IMG/VR virus record: IMGVR_UViG_3300029286_000080
Span: 1-44,356 of that record
Direction: 5' to 3' (one strand)
Source: a virus
Length of the DNA stretch: 44,356 nucleotides
Part shown: positions 6,913-14,723 of the stretch, one piece after another
Numbering within the stretch: position 1 is the first letter of the stretch
How the letters are laid out: every line of letters begins with the position of its first letter
The notes under the pieces: model-generated
What the model saw: only the letters and a program-made list of their open reading frames with translations
Told to the model about the DNA's origin: nothing
Database searches by the model: none
Made by a program: the position numbers and the translations under genes

Positions 6913-8073
6913 TTAATAGGTAACTTGTTTATAATATCCTGTAGCAATCAAATATAAATTCAAACTTCCACCACTTGTTAGGGTTGAAGATGTATAAGTC
7001 GCAACACCTGAATAAGTATTTCTTAAATTGGAATTTGCCACTTTCAATGAATCAAATTCACTCTGAATGAAAAATCTTGAGATAGGTAAAGACCCCCACG
7101 TAGATTTAAGACCTGATTTTTTAGCAAAAAGTAAAAATTGGTCCGAAACTGTTAATTTACCATCATTGTTCAAATCGTAGGTTTGAAAGATAATACCATT
7201 TACAGATTTGTTTTTCAAGACATAATTACCAATTATTAACCCGTCAGAATTATTCAAACTTGTAACAGGAGTTTGTGAGACAACTTCAATATAGTATTGT
7301 TTTGATGGGTCACTCGTTCTGTTAAAACTATAATAACCGGTAGAATTTGTATTAGAAGTTGCTTCCAAAGCCCAAGTTGTTGTTGTAGTAGATTGAGTAC
7401 CAATCTCTGATGATTGATATGAGTGAGTTGTTTGGGAGGGTCTTCTCCACACTAAATATAAACCATCCCCACCACCATACTCTTGCATTCTTGCGATAAA
7501 AGTATATGAATTTCCTTTTGTCAAATTAACGGTACCGTATCTGTAGACACCATATCCTTTACCACCGTACCACTCGACTATATTACCAGTGTTAACCAAC
7601 AATAAATCTGAACCATCATCAGAGGTTATTCCAAAAGAATAACTTCCTGTTTCTTGGGGAGTAAAAGTGAATGTTACCTCAACAGCATAATACTCACCAC
7701 TTGTCGGAACGGTTGCTCCGGCAGATGTAAGACTTGTATATTGCCCAAAATTCAATGATACGTTCCCTGACATGGTCCCACTCCACCAAAGATTAGTTGC
7801 ACTATAAGAAGTGTTGAAACACCTATCCATTTCAGTTCTTGTGGATGGATATGCTTGGTATTGAGATGTATTACCTGTTCCGAAGTGAGTCCGATATACT
7901 TTTACAGACGTACTGTTGTTTCCAGTAGTACTGACGCTCCTTTTGTATAATTTGACAGGTACATTATTTGCACCTGTTTCATCAGCATTGTATATTGTTC
8001 CTGAATAAGTAAAATTTTGGGATACCAAATCACCAAAAATAAAGTAACTCATTATGAACAACAAAATTCTCAT
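6913..8073 (-). CDS. Exported PA14-like protein with dockerin-like module
   Basis: The 386-residue protein has a signal peptide (RILLFIMSYFIFGDLVSQ). A central region of about residues 60-230 looks like a PA14 sugar-binding beta-barrel (ETGSYSFGITSDDGSDLLL, YTFIARMQEYGGGDGLYL). Near residue 303 it has an EF-hand/dockerin-like loop, DLNNDGKLTVSD, followed by a distinct segment (SRFFIQSEFDSL). The same loop and segment occur in the T9SS protein at 11463-13358 (DVNGDNKVTISD, VKFFTQSEYSAI). It has no T9SS tail of its own. The ATG overlaps the previous stop by 1 nt. It is probably a surface or extracellular glycan-binding component. Confidence 0.75.
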   Translation of the reverse strand: MRILLFIMSYFIFGDLVSQNFTYSGTIYNADETGANNVPVKLYKRSVSTTGNNSTSVKVYRTHFGTGNTSQYQAYPSTRTEMDRCFNTSYSATNLWWSGTMSGNVSLNFGQYTSLTSAGATVPTSGEYYAVEVTFTFTPQETGSYSFGITSDDGSDLLLVNTGNIVEWYGGKGYGVYRYGTVNLTKGNSYTFIARMQEYGGGDGLYLVWRRPSQTTHSYQSSEIGTQSTTTTTWALEATSNTNSTGYYSFNRTSDPSKQYYIEVVSQTPVTSLNNSDGLIIGNYVLKNKSVNGIIFQTYDLNNDGKLTVSDQFLLFAKKSGLKSTWGSLPISRFFIQSEFDSLKVANSNLRNTYSGVATYTSSTLTSGGSLNLYLIATGYYKQVTY

Positions 8074-8525
8074 TAGAATTTACTCAAAGCATCTTCAATA
8101 GATTTTTTTACAGCTGTAGCAAAGACTGATTTCTCGAAAGGTAAGTTCTCATCTCTTAATTCGGCAAAACCAGCTTTTACGGATAATTTAGCATCACCCT
8201 CACCCTCGTAAACCACAGAATCAATAATCATTTTAGTCTTTACGATAGTTATTTTCTTTTTAATCATGAATGGTCCGATGTTAAAACCAATTGAAGGTGC
8301 TTCAATAGAAACTATATCAACAGTTATTGGTGCACCATCTTCACATAATGAATATTTTTGACTTACTAATTCTTCGGTAATTTGTTTAACACCAAAGGTG
8401 AATCTCTTTGAAGATAAATCAGGATTGTCTGTTTTATTTTCTACTTTAGTTACAGTGTAACAATCTTGTGCGTTTAGATTTATACCACTTAGTATAATAC
8501 CTATTGTTATAATTAGTTTTCTCAT
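8073..8525 (-). CDS. Exported small protein of unknown function
   Basis: The 150-residue protein has a clear signal peptide (KLIITIGIILSGINLNAQ) and a mature beta-rich domain with two Cys (near residues 22 and 61). The middle (GFNIGPFMIKKKITIVKTKM) is followed by a C-terminal helix. Overlaps of 4 nt and 1 nt with its neighbours show strict co-translation within the CsgG-like operon. By position it could be a periplasmic accessory factor of the CsgG-like exporter, similar in role to CsgE or CsgF, but the sequence does not show membership of those families. Confidence 0.7.
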   Translation of the reverse strand: MRKLIITIGIILSGINLNAQDCYTVTKVENKTDNPDLSSKRFTFGVKQITEELVSQKYSLCEDGAPITVDIVSIEAPSIGFNIGPFMIKKKITIVKTKMIIDSVVYEGEGDAKLSVKAGFAELRDENLPFEKSVFATAVKKSIEDALSKF

Positions 8526-10012
8526 AATAAAATTTTTGCCCCTGTTAATATTTGATAGTTTAATACATTACCTTTTACTTGGTAAGTACTAGAAATACTC
8601 ACGTTGTACTTGAATGATTTTGATATTGTATAATCCCAAGAACTGAACGGTACCAATAAGATTCCTGAATCCCACCACTTACCATCATAGAACTTTGTAA
8701 AGGGTGAATAAACCCCCAACATTAATATATTCCCTGAAAGTTTTTTAGATGCTTTGAATGGCATAAACCCTCCACCAATTGCTGACAAGTTTGAAAACCC
8801 TTCACCGGCTAAAACACCCACAGTCATGTTCAGTCCACCCATCATAGTTAATTTACCAAATCTCTTTGAATTCATTGCAGTTGATGTGTTGAACAGGTTT
8901 TTTTCAAAATCAATCATAGATGAGTTCGCAACAATCAAAGTGTTTGTTTTTTTCTTATTAGAAAACGCCCCGTAAAATGTAAGGTTTGTATTATTAATTG
9001 TTGTTGTGAAGTTCAAAAGAAATCCTTTTGCCTTTGTATTGTTTGTATTTGACTTGGTAACCGACATAGTCCCTTTAAACTGATTTGAACCGTCTTCATT
9101 ACTTCTTAACGCAACGATATCACCCGTACCAATTACTGAACCCACTCTAACTTTGGAACCACCACCATTACCTGATGATGATTCTGCAGCGTTTGCAACA
9201 GAGTTTGTTGTTCCACCAACACCTCCACCCGTAGTCTCTTGTTTAGGTTTATCAGTTGGATTTGTACCCGATTGGGTATTACCACCCCCACTTTGACCTG
9301 TATTTGTACCCGATTGGGTATTACCTTGACTTGAATTATTATTTGAAGGATTGTTTACAGATGGCTGAGTCTGTCCACTTCCACCTTGAGTTGAGTTACC
9401 CGAACTTGATGTGTTTCCTCCATTTTGGTTAGTTGTTTCTCCTTGTTGCGAATTTCCTCCACCATTAGTTGAACCACCTCCTGAGTTTCCTGTTGTGTTA
9501 GGTGTTCCGTTTTGAGTTGTAGAACCATTCGATACAGTTCCTGAAGATGTATTATTTGATTGATTTGTTCCATTGTTTTGTTTGTTTGAAGAACCTCTTC
9601 TTGAGGACGAAGAGTTATTTGACGAAGCATTATCTACACTATTACTAATTGAGTTACCAACCGATGATACACTCATAGTAGATGCCGCAGTAATAGAAGT
9701 CAATGTTGCTATTATGTTTTGAGTAATAATCATATTTTGAGTTGTCTGAGTTTGTGTCATCATCTCATCACATGGTTGATTTGCACCTTGAACTTGAACA
9801 CTTGTTATCCAATTATCAAAAGTACCATTAACAAAATCTGTTTGGCTAAAACTACCAATAAAACCAAGGTAGTTCACGGTAACATTTTGGTTACCCGTAA
9901 TATTAATTACTTTTTGTTTTTTGGAACAAGGGTCCACATACGAATACGTGAACCCCTGTCCAAATAAATTAGAGGAAAATAATAGTGATAATATGATTAA
10001 TATTTTTTTCAT
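8522..10012 (-). CDS. Exported protein with low-complexity linker and barrel-like C-terminus
   Basis: The 496-residue protein has a signal peptide (KKILIILSLLFSSNLFGQ) and a 120-residue N-terminal domain with two Cys. A roughly 170-residue low-complexity stretch follows, built almost only of Asn, Ser, Gly, Thr and Gln (near residues 125-295). The C-terminal 180 residues have alternating hydrophobic strands (KLTMMGGLNMTVGVLAGEGF, SGNILMLGVYSPF) like an outer-membrane beta-barrel. Asn/Gln/Ser/Gly richness is also typical of curli-like amyloid subunits. It overlaps the neighbouring genes by 1 and 4 nt. It may be the outer-membrane or fibre partner of the CsgG-like lipoprotein; no named family is recognised. 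Confidence 0.7.
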   Translation of the reverse strand: MKKILIILSLLFSSNLFGQGFTYSYVDPCSKKQKVINITGNQNVTVNYLGFIGSFSQTDFVNGTFDNWITSVQVQGANQPCDEMMTQTQTTQNMIITQNIIATLTSITAASTMSVSSVGNSISNSVDNASSNNSSSSRRGSSNKQNNGTNQSNNTSSGTVSNGSTTQNGTPNTTGNSGGGSTNGGGNSQQGETTNQNGGNTSSSGNSTQGGSGQTQPSVNNPSNNNSSQGNTQSGTNTGQSGGGNTQSGTNPTDKPKQETTGGGVGGTTNSVANAAESSSGNGGGSKVRVGSVIGTGDIVALRSNEDGSNQFKGTMSVTKSNTNNTKAKGFLLNFTTTINNTNLTFYGAFSNKKKTNTLIVANSSMIDFEKNLFNTSTAMNSKRFGKLTMMGGLNMTVGVLAGEGFSNLSAIGGGFMPFKASKKLSGNILMLGVYSPFTKFYDGKWWDSGILLVPFSSWDYTISKSFKYNVSISSTYQVKGNVLNYQILTGAKILL

Positions 10013-10353
10013 TAATCAACACTCGTCACATCCGATAATACTTGACCATCTTCCTCGTCCACTTTCTGAATTAACATCTTATCTCTATCTTCAGAGTTAA
10101 ACCAATAGTCAACAACCTTATTTAGATTACCAACGAAAGCACCCAATAAGATTAATAACATTTCCTTCCAACTCTCTTGAATTTGAATACCCGCAAATGT
10201 TGCAACGTTGATACCTAAAATGATAAAGAAAAACAAAAACAACACAACGATAGTAATTCTCCATCTGTTTGATTGCATTTGTTGTAACATGTAGTAGAAT
10301 CTGTTTTTATCATCTACCTTAACGTAATCACTTGTACTAAATAATTTTTTCAT
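10012..10353 (-). CDS. Small inner-membrane protein, holin-like
   Basis: This is a 113-residue protein with a charged N-terminus and two hydrophobic segments (about 32-54, IVVLFLFFFIILGINVATFA, and about 65-82, EMLLILLGAFVGNLNKVV). An acidic cytoplasmic tail follows. Two closely spaced TM segments and charged ends fit a class II holin or a related phage membrane protein; the LGAF...YWF pattern is often seen in phage holin-like proteins. It lies 1 nt behind the CsgG-like lipoprotein gene and overlaps the next gene by 1 nt. The lysis role is inferred. Confidence 0.65.
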   Translation of the reverse strand: MKKLFSTSDYVKVDDKNRFYYMLQQMQSNRWRITIVVLFLFFFIILGINVATFAGIQIQESWKEMLLILLGAFVGNLNKVVDYWFNSEDRDKMLIQKVDEEDGQVLSDVTSVD

Positions 10354-10354
10354 T

Positions 10355-11083
10355 TTAACTTTTTAACATTCCTTTTTTAATGAGTTTTTCAACTACTCTT
10401 ACAGTTGAAGTCTCAAGAGCCTTTTTTGTAGATACACCCACAGTTGATTTGTTAAATGTTGGTCCTTCAATATCACCTAAAGTCGTTGAAGTCTTGGTTG
10501 TGATTGCTCTACCTTGACCTGACCCTGTAATAATTTCTCCCGTTTCAGCATCCACAAATCTAACCTGTAGTCCTAACTGAGTTACTTGTTTTATTGTAAC
10601 ACCACTTGTTTCAACAACTTCATCTTCACCTACAGAAAAATCATAGACTTCAATGTAAACAAAGTATTTTGCCAATTTGATTTTACCTTTTCCATCAATT
10701 TTGTTTTCGGTAAATCCTTTATTGGAAGCTTTGAATTGTTGAACCATTCTTTCTTTGATTTCCAATTTGTCTTCTGTGAATACAAATCTTCCTGTTTCCT
10801 CCAAGTATTCCAATACAATGTTTGTAACACCCATCCCAACACGAGCATCTTTTAATTCAGGGTACATTTCATACACTTCATCATTAATACCAATCTTTAA
10901 GATTTGAATTGGGATTTGTATTGTATCTGTATAAGGTGGAAGTGATTCCAAAGACTTTTTCTTTTCAAAATTTGCGGTATACTCCTCAGTTTTAACAGAA
11001 CCGATTTGTTGACCATGGCACTCTTTTGGAGTACCACACCCAACTAATACTAATCCCAAAACAATTAGTTTACCAAGGTGCAT
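10355..11083 (-). CDS. CsgG-like outer-membrane lipoprotein (curli-type secretion channel)
   Basis: The 242-residue protein starts at the internal ATG that gives a lipoprotein signal with lipobox LVLVGC (lipidated Cys16). The mature part follows the CsgG pattern: a strand-rich start, a helix with VTNIVLEYLEETGRFVFTED (CsgG: 'LxxALxxSGRFxxxER'), then KYFVYIEVYDFSVGEDEV, VRFVDAETGEIITGSGQG and a C-terminal helix (KKALETSTVRVVEKLIKKG). CsgG forms a nonameric outer-membrane pore that exports curli subunits. CsgG homologues are reported in some marine myoviruses. It overlaps the one-TM gene by 14 nt. This is the strongest clue that the operon builds an export complex. Confidence 0.75.
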   Translation of the reverse strand: MHLGKLIVLGLVLVGCGTPKECHGQQIGSVKTEEYTANFEKKKSLESLPPYTDTIQIPIQILKIGINDEVYEMYPELKDARVGMGVTNIVLEYLEETGRFVFTEDKLEIKERMVQQFKASNKGFTENKIDGKGKIKLAKYFVYIEVYDFSVGEDEVVETSGVTIKQVTQLGLQVRFVDAETGEIITGSGQGRAITTKTSTTLGDIEGPTFNKSTVGVSTKKALETSTVRVVEKLIKKGMLKS

Positions 11084-11384
11084 CTTCAGACTCACTTTTC
11101 TCTTGTTTAGGAGCAGGTGCCGCTGGTTTTTCAACTGTCTTTTCTTTGATAACTGTTGTTGTTCCACCACCAGAATTCGTGTTCTTAGATGAATTGTCAA
11201 CATTCAAATTAATCACAGGTGCCGCAGGTGCAACTTGCTCTGTTTTTGGTGACTCTTCTTCATCACCACCAAAAAGTGTTGTGGTGAAATAAGCTCCACC
11301 AGCTGTGACTGCTGTTGCAATTGTCCCGATGATAGTTTTTTTCAAACCACTCCAGGTTCCGTCATTTTCTTGTTCTTCTGACAT
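11070..11384 (-). CDS. One-TM protein with proline/alanine-rich tail
   Basis: The 104-residue protein has a short acidic N-terminus, an Ala/Thr/Gly-rich hydrophobic segment (residues 16-40, including IIGTIATAVTAGGAYFTTTL) and a disordered tail rich in Pro, Ala, Lys and Glu ending SEDAPW. The tail could span the periplasm in the manner of TonB or spanin-like linkers; this is speculation. It is the first gene of the CsgG-like transcript, 78 nt behind the T9SS gene and its hairpin. Confidence 0.6.
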   Translation of the reverse strand: MSEEQENDGTWSGLKKTIIGTIATAVTAGGAYFTTTLFGGDEEESPKTEQVAPAAPVINLNVDNSSKNTNSGGGTTTVIKEKTVEKPAAPAPKQEKSESEDAPW

Positions 11385-11432
11385 TGTTTTTTGATTTTTA
11401 ATTTATTGGGTTTATTGTTTTTATTTGGCTAA

Positions 11433-11459
11433 CTTGAGGTCTCAATTTGAGACCTCAAG
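11433..11459. terminator. Perfect 12-bp palindromic hairpin behind the T9SS gene
   Basis: CTTGAGGTCTCA, a 3-nt loop, then TGAGACCTCAAG, starting 3 nt past the stop of the T9SS gene. There is no strong T-run, so it may be a weak terminator, an attenuator or an mRNA-stabilising 3' structure separating the T9SS gene from the CsgG-like operon. Confidence 0.5.
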
Positions 11460-11462
11460 ATT

Positions 11463-13358
11463 TTACTTGACTACTGAAGTTCTCTCTGAATACAACTCAT
11501 CGTCTTTTCTGAGAATAGCGATGTATTCACCAGCACTTAACATTCCTAAGTTTACAGTTGTAGAGTATTGACCAACAGAGTATGTTCCGTTTAATACTTC
11601 AATACATTTTTTACCACCCATATCGTAAACACCTAAGGTAACAAAACCTTTCTCGTATATCTTGAATGTAATCATGGTTTCACCCATGGTTGGGTTTGGG
11701 TAAACTCTCATCTTTTCAAAACCCGATAACTCGGTAGGGTTTCTTTTGAAGACTTGTAAGATACCATCTGTTGGTGTGATAATTAAATCAGTTGCAACAT
11801 TGTCACCAGCAAATTTTCTTGTAACATATAAAGGACTTTTGTTCCATTCACTCTGAGTCATTTTAGAACGGAATTCTAATGTGAATAAAGTCTCACCGTC
11901 TTTAACCAAATTTCTATTATTTGTTGGGTCGTATCCACCCCACTCAACTTCGTTATCGTTTACATTAATGAAAGAAATCCAATAAGAAGATTTCAATTCA
12001 TTTTGAAGTGATACAAACTCTAACAAATCAGAGTCATATTTCATTGAAAGTTGTAACGCTCCTAAGTCAATTCCTGATGTTTTTAATTTTACAGGAACTC
12101 TTACCAAGTTACCTTCATCAACACCAAGGGTTGGGAAGTTTACTTCAATGGTTTTTAGATTATTGTCGTATTGAGTTGTAACATCAATGATACGTTTGTT
12201 AGCGTTGTTTGGGTTAACAATTTCAATTGGAATCAAACGAGCTCTTTTGAATCCTGTTCCGTTAGCATCACCCGGTACCAACACATAGTATGTAACTGAG
12301 TCAGGTTGACCCGCAACAATATTAAATGTAAAATTAGTTACACCTGCATATGTTGTTTGTTGAGAGGTTGTTGTACCATTAATTGCTGAGTATTCACTTT
12401 GAGTGAAGAACTTAACATCAGGTACTGAATTCGCCCAAGTGGTGAATCTACCTGCAACTCTCGCATAAACACCATAAACGTCAGAAATTGTAACTTTATT
12501 GTCACCGTTAACATCTGATGAATAGAAATCAAAACCTGTCATTGTATTTGTACCCAAAACAGATTGGTTAATTCTCTGAGCATCTGCGGTTGTTACAACA
12601 TTTCCAACTGACATAGTATCACCTTGGATTTTGATTCTAACATTCCAAGCTGAGGTATCTACCTCAACATTATTGAATGCAAATTTACCATCAAGACCCG
12701 ATGCTTGAGAAGTTACTTGAGACCATGTTGAAGATGTCTTAAGTTTCTTTTCAAGAGCTACCGTAATGTTCTTTGCTGCCGTACCTGTAACATTCACAAA
12801 CTTCCCTTTGAATGAGAATACTTGAGGTAATAATTCACCACCAAAGTTTGTTAGATTCAAACTGTAATCATCACCTGATTGTTTTGTCGCTGTTTGTGAA
12901 AAACTACTTGAACCAACAAATGTCAAATCTGAAATTGTAAAGTAAGTTGTTGCAAGTGCAGTTGTGTGATTCAATTTAACATTAAACAACGAACCGTCAG
13001 GAATATCAAAAGTTGAAACAGTACCAGTGTAGGTCATTGTAATAGTTACATAACCAGATGTTGGATTGTCTACATACTGAAGATATTGTGAGAAGCTCGT
13101 GTTAGTTGATGTTACGGTATCCACACCACTGAAGGCCTGTTTGTCGTAAAACATTCTAAATTGAACCGCTGTTATGTTCTCTGATGAACTGTTGTAGAAA
13201 CAGAGCCCTACGTTTGTGAAACCATCACTGTATTTACCTGTTTGATAGGTCGAGTCTAATGTGATGTGAACTCCTGTTGTTGTCGGTGTGGGACAGGTTT
13301 GAGCCTTTGCAGTGACCAACATGGTTAGCGATAAAATCGCAATCATAAGTTTTCTCAT
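11463..13358 (-). CDS. Secreted cohesin/dockerin-like protein with T9SS type A sorting domain
   Basis: The 631-residue protein has a signal peptide (RKLMIAILSLTMLVTAKAQ). It has a cohesin-like beta-sandwich near residues 25-165 (AVQFRMFYDKQAFSGV), a dockerin-like EF-hand module near 255-300 (DVNGDNKVTISDVYGVYARV), and a second cohesin-like domain near 390-538 (ALQLSMKYDSDLLEFVSLQN). A C-terminal T9SS type A sorting domain spans about 545-631 (MRVYPNPTMGETMITF, LGMLSAGEYIAILR). The sorting domain routes proteins through the Bacteroidetes type IX system to the cell surface. No T9SS machinery gene is seen, so it must use the host's. It has its own start region and a hairpin behind it. A T9SS address on a phage gene is highly unusual. 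Confidence 0.85.
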   Translation of the reverse strand: MRKLMIAILSLTMLVTAKAQTCPTPTTTGVHITLDSTYQTGKYSDGFTNVGLCFYNSSSENITAVQFRMFYDKQAFSGVDTVTSTNTSFSQYLQYVDNPTSGYVTITMTYTGTVSTFDIPDGSLFNVKLNHTTALATTYFTISDLTFVGSSSFSQTATKQSGDDYSLNLTNFGGELLPQVFSFKGKFVNVTGTAAKNITVALEKKLKTSSTWSQVTSQASGLDGKFAFNNVEVDTSAWNVRIKIQGDTMSVGNVVTTADAQRINQSVLGTNTMTGFDFYSSDVNGDNKVTISDVYGVYARVAGRFTTWANSVPDVKFFTQSEYSAINGTTTSQQTTYAGVTNFTFNIVAGQPDSVTYYVLVPGDANGTGFKRARLIPIEIVNPNNANKRIIDVTTQYDNNLKTIEVNFPTLGVDEGNLVRVPVKLKTSGIDLGALQLSMKYDSDLLEFVSLQNELKSSYWISFINVNDNEVEWGGYDPTNNRNLVKDGETLFTLEFRSKMTQSEWNKSPLYVTRKFAGDNVATDLIITPTDGILQVFKRNPTELSGFEKMRVYPNPTMGETMITFKIYEKGFVTLGVYDMGGKKCIEVLNGTYSVGQYSTTVNLGMLSAGEYIAILRKDDELYSERTSVVK

Positions 13359-13386
13359 AAGAGTGTTAATTAGTGTAATTATAAAT

Positions 13387-13845
13387 ATGATTAAATCACT
13401 TGTTTTTACACTACTTACAATTTTTTGTATAACTCTTAATGCACAGATAAAAATAGATGTTGTTGGCGATAATTGGGAACATAATGTTCATAAGGCACTA
13501 ACACTAATTAAAAATACCGACACAACGGTATACAACACAGTAATAAAAAATTGTACTCATATTGGTTTTTGGAATGGTAACTATTCAACCACCGAAGGTA
13601 ATGAAATTTATATCACAACCATTGAAGTTAGATATGGTAACATCCAAAATTTGGCTTGTGTAATAGTTCACGAATCAAAACATATTGAACTATCAAAATT
13701 ATCCTTAGATAGCAAAGAAGAGGAGTGTGTTTGTTATCTTTATGAACTTGAGTTTTTAATAAAACTAAAAGATGTTGACCTATTTTTAATAGATAACATT
13801 CAAAGAAAGTTGAATTATTATGATTGTGAAAAGTATTTAAAATAA
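13387..13845 (+). CDS. Secreted HExxH metalloprotease-like protein
   Basis: The 152-residue protein was started at the ATG that gives a proper signal peptide (KSLVFTLLTIFCITLNAQ); the longer upstream frame overlaps the divergent gene. The mature part has a zinc-protease helix IVHESKHIEL (HESKH at 95-99), followed 12-14 residues later by EEEC as a possible third ligand, and three Cys. It is small for a peptidase and no named family is recognised. It could be an active exported protease or an inactive relative. It is divergent from the T9SS gene (28-nt gap) and overlaps the next gene by 1 nt. Confidence 0.65.
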   Translation: MIKSLVFTLLTIFCITLNAQIKIDVVGDNWEHNVHKALTLIKNTDTTVYNTVIKNCTHIGFWNGNYSTTEGNEIYITTIEVRYGNIQNLACVIVHESKHIELSKLSLDSKEEECVCYLYELEFLIKLKDVDLFLIDNIQRKLNYYDCEKYLK

Positions 13846-14351
13846 TGAGTAGTAAAATTAAAGTTGCAACTAAAGTGTTGAAAGATTTTTTTAGTATCTA
13901 TTCAATACCATTTTCAATAAGAGAATCAGGACCTTCGGGTAATTTGAACCTAACTCTTAAGGTTGATAGTTCTAAATTTCATATGTTGGGTCCAAACTAT
14001 GATTCTAATTATTATAAATTTTTTGAAGAAGTTGAAGACGAAATTATAGAATCATTGGAGTTAGTTGGTTTAGAAGAAGATTTTGATAAAATCATATTCA
14101 AACACGTTAATTACAAATTCATGGAAGATAAAATTTTGGAACTTCAGGGTATTATGACAGATAGACTCAGAAGAATTGTTATTGGTAGAAATCTTAATGT
14201 TATAATTACAGGTCCTTATCTTCAAGATTTTAGACCCGAACTAGTTTACAATATAAAATTTCCCAAAGATTTACACCCCGACAAACAAAAATTGTTGATG
14301 AGGTCAATACCAAGTGTCTATGACGATATTAATTTTCACGCAAGGGTTTAA
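13845..14351 (+). CDS. Hypothetical protein, virion candidate
   Basis: The 168-residue mixed alpha/beta protein is basic at its start (SSKIKVATKVLKDFFSIY) and acidic in the middle (FFEEVEDEIIESLELVGLEED). It has no signal peptide. It is coupled to the secreted HExxH gene by a TAATG overlap, so the two are made together even though only the first is exported. No family is recognised. Confidence 0.65.
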   Translation: MSSKIKVATKVLKDFFSIYSIPFSIRESGPSGNLNLTLKVDSSKFHMLGPNYDSNYYKFFEEVEDEIIESLELVGLEEDFDKIIFKHVNYKFMEDKILELQGIMTDRLRRIVIGRNLNVIITGPYLQDFRPELVYNIKFPKDLHPDKQKLLMRSIPSVYDDINFHARV

Positions 14352-14507
14352 TTAATCTAACCCTTCCAAGTCATCATCACATACAACATATTTTCTCCAC
14401 CATTTAGCAAATGAGCTATTTGGTATCTTGTTGGTAATAATCTCACCAAGTATTAGTCCTGCACACAAAACAAAACATAACAATATCAAGTAAAAGAAGT
14501 ATATCAT
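14352..14507 (-). CDS. Small membrane protein
   Basis: The product is a 51-residue peptide. One TM segment (IYFFYLILLCFVLCAGLILG) comes right after the start, followed by a short basic stretch (FAKWWRKYV) and an acidic tail. The stop abuts the stop of the convergent gene. Its size, the positive-inside charge pattern and the lack of any other gene here support it. The function is unknown; phage micro-proteins of this kind often act on the host membrane. Confidence 0.55.
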   Translation of the reverse strand: MIYFFYLILLCFVLCAGLILGEIITNKIPNSSFAKWWRKYVVCDDDLEGLD

Positions 14508-14521
14508 ACTTTAATCATAAT

Positions 14522-14552
14522 AAAAAACCCCCACTCGTAAAGAGTGAGGGTA
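14522..14552 (-). terminator. Terminator after the coiled-coil gene
   Basis: On the minus strand CCCTCACTC pairs with GAGTGGGGG (one G-T pair) across a 5-nt loop and is followed by six T. It ends the transcript that passes through the gene-free stretch 14553-14723. Confidence 0.7.
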
Positions 14553-14723
14553 GTGAGTCTCGTACAGAAAAAAAATATCAGAAAGAGTTTTAAATGTTAA
14601 AGTTTGCTTGTTGAATCTCTTGACGGTTGAATTTTAAAAGCAAAATCAAATCCTGATATCATGGTTTCTAGTGTAAAGCCGAAGCCTGGATGAAAATTTA
14701 ATCTCTGACGGACTCAACTATCT
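14553..14723. other. 171-nt stretch without a recognisable gene
   Basis: It lies between the stop of the coiled-coil gene and its terminator, so it is a long 3' untranslated region on the minus strand. One minus-strand frame stays open for about 38 codons without a start (it includes HPGFGFTLETMISGFDFAFK) and ends at a stop. The composition is more protein-like than expected for spacer, so a gene remnant or a small RNA at the 3' end is possible. Confidence 0.35.

Noticed and set aside
8754-10855. Plus-strand open frames over the exported-protein operon
   Set aside because: They have no start context and poor protein-like composition, and they are antisense to well-supported genes with signal peptides and tight overlaps.
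6322-13358. The window as a host chromosome or degraded prophage because of the T9SS and CsgG-like genes
   Set aside because: Gene packing, DUF3310, homing endonucleases, tagged proteins and the S74 fibres on both sides point to a phage genome. No host housekeeping genes or integrase were seen.
13380-13387. TATAAATA as a T4-type late promoter for the HExxH gene
   Set aside because: It overlaps the start codon, and this octamer is expected several times by chance in DNA this AT-rich. The octamer alone is weak evidence; the TATTTAT pattern is reported instead.
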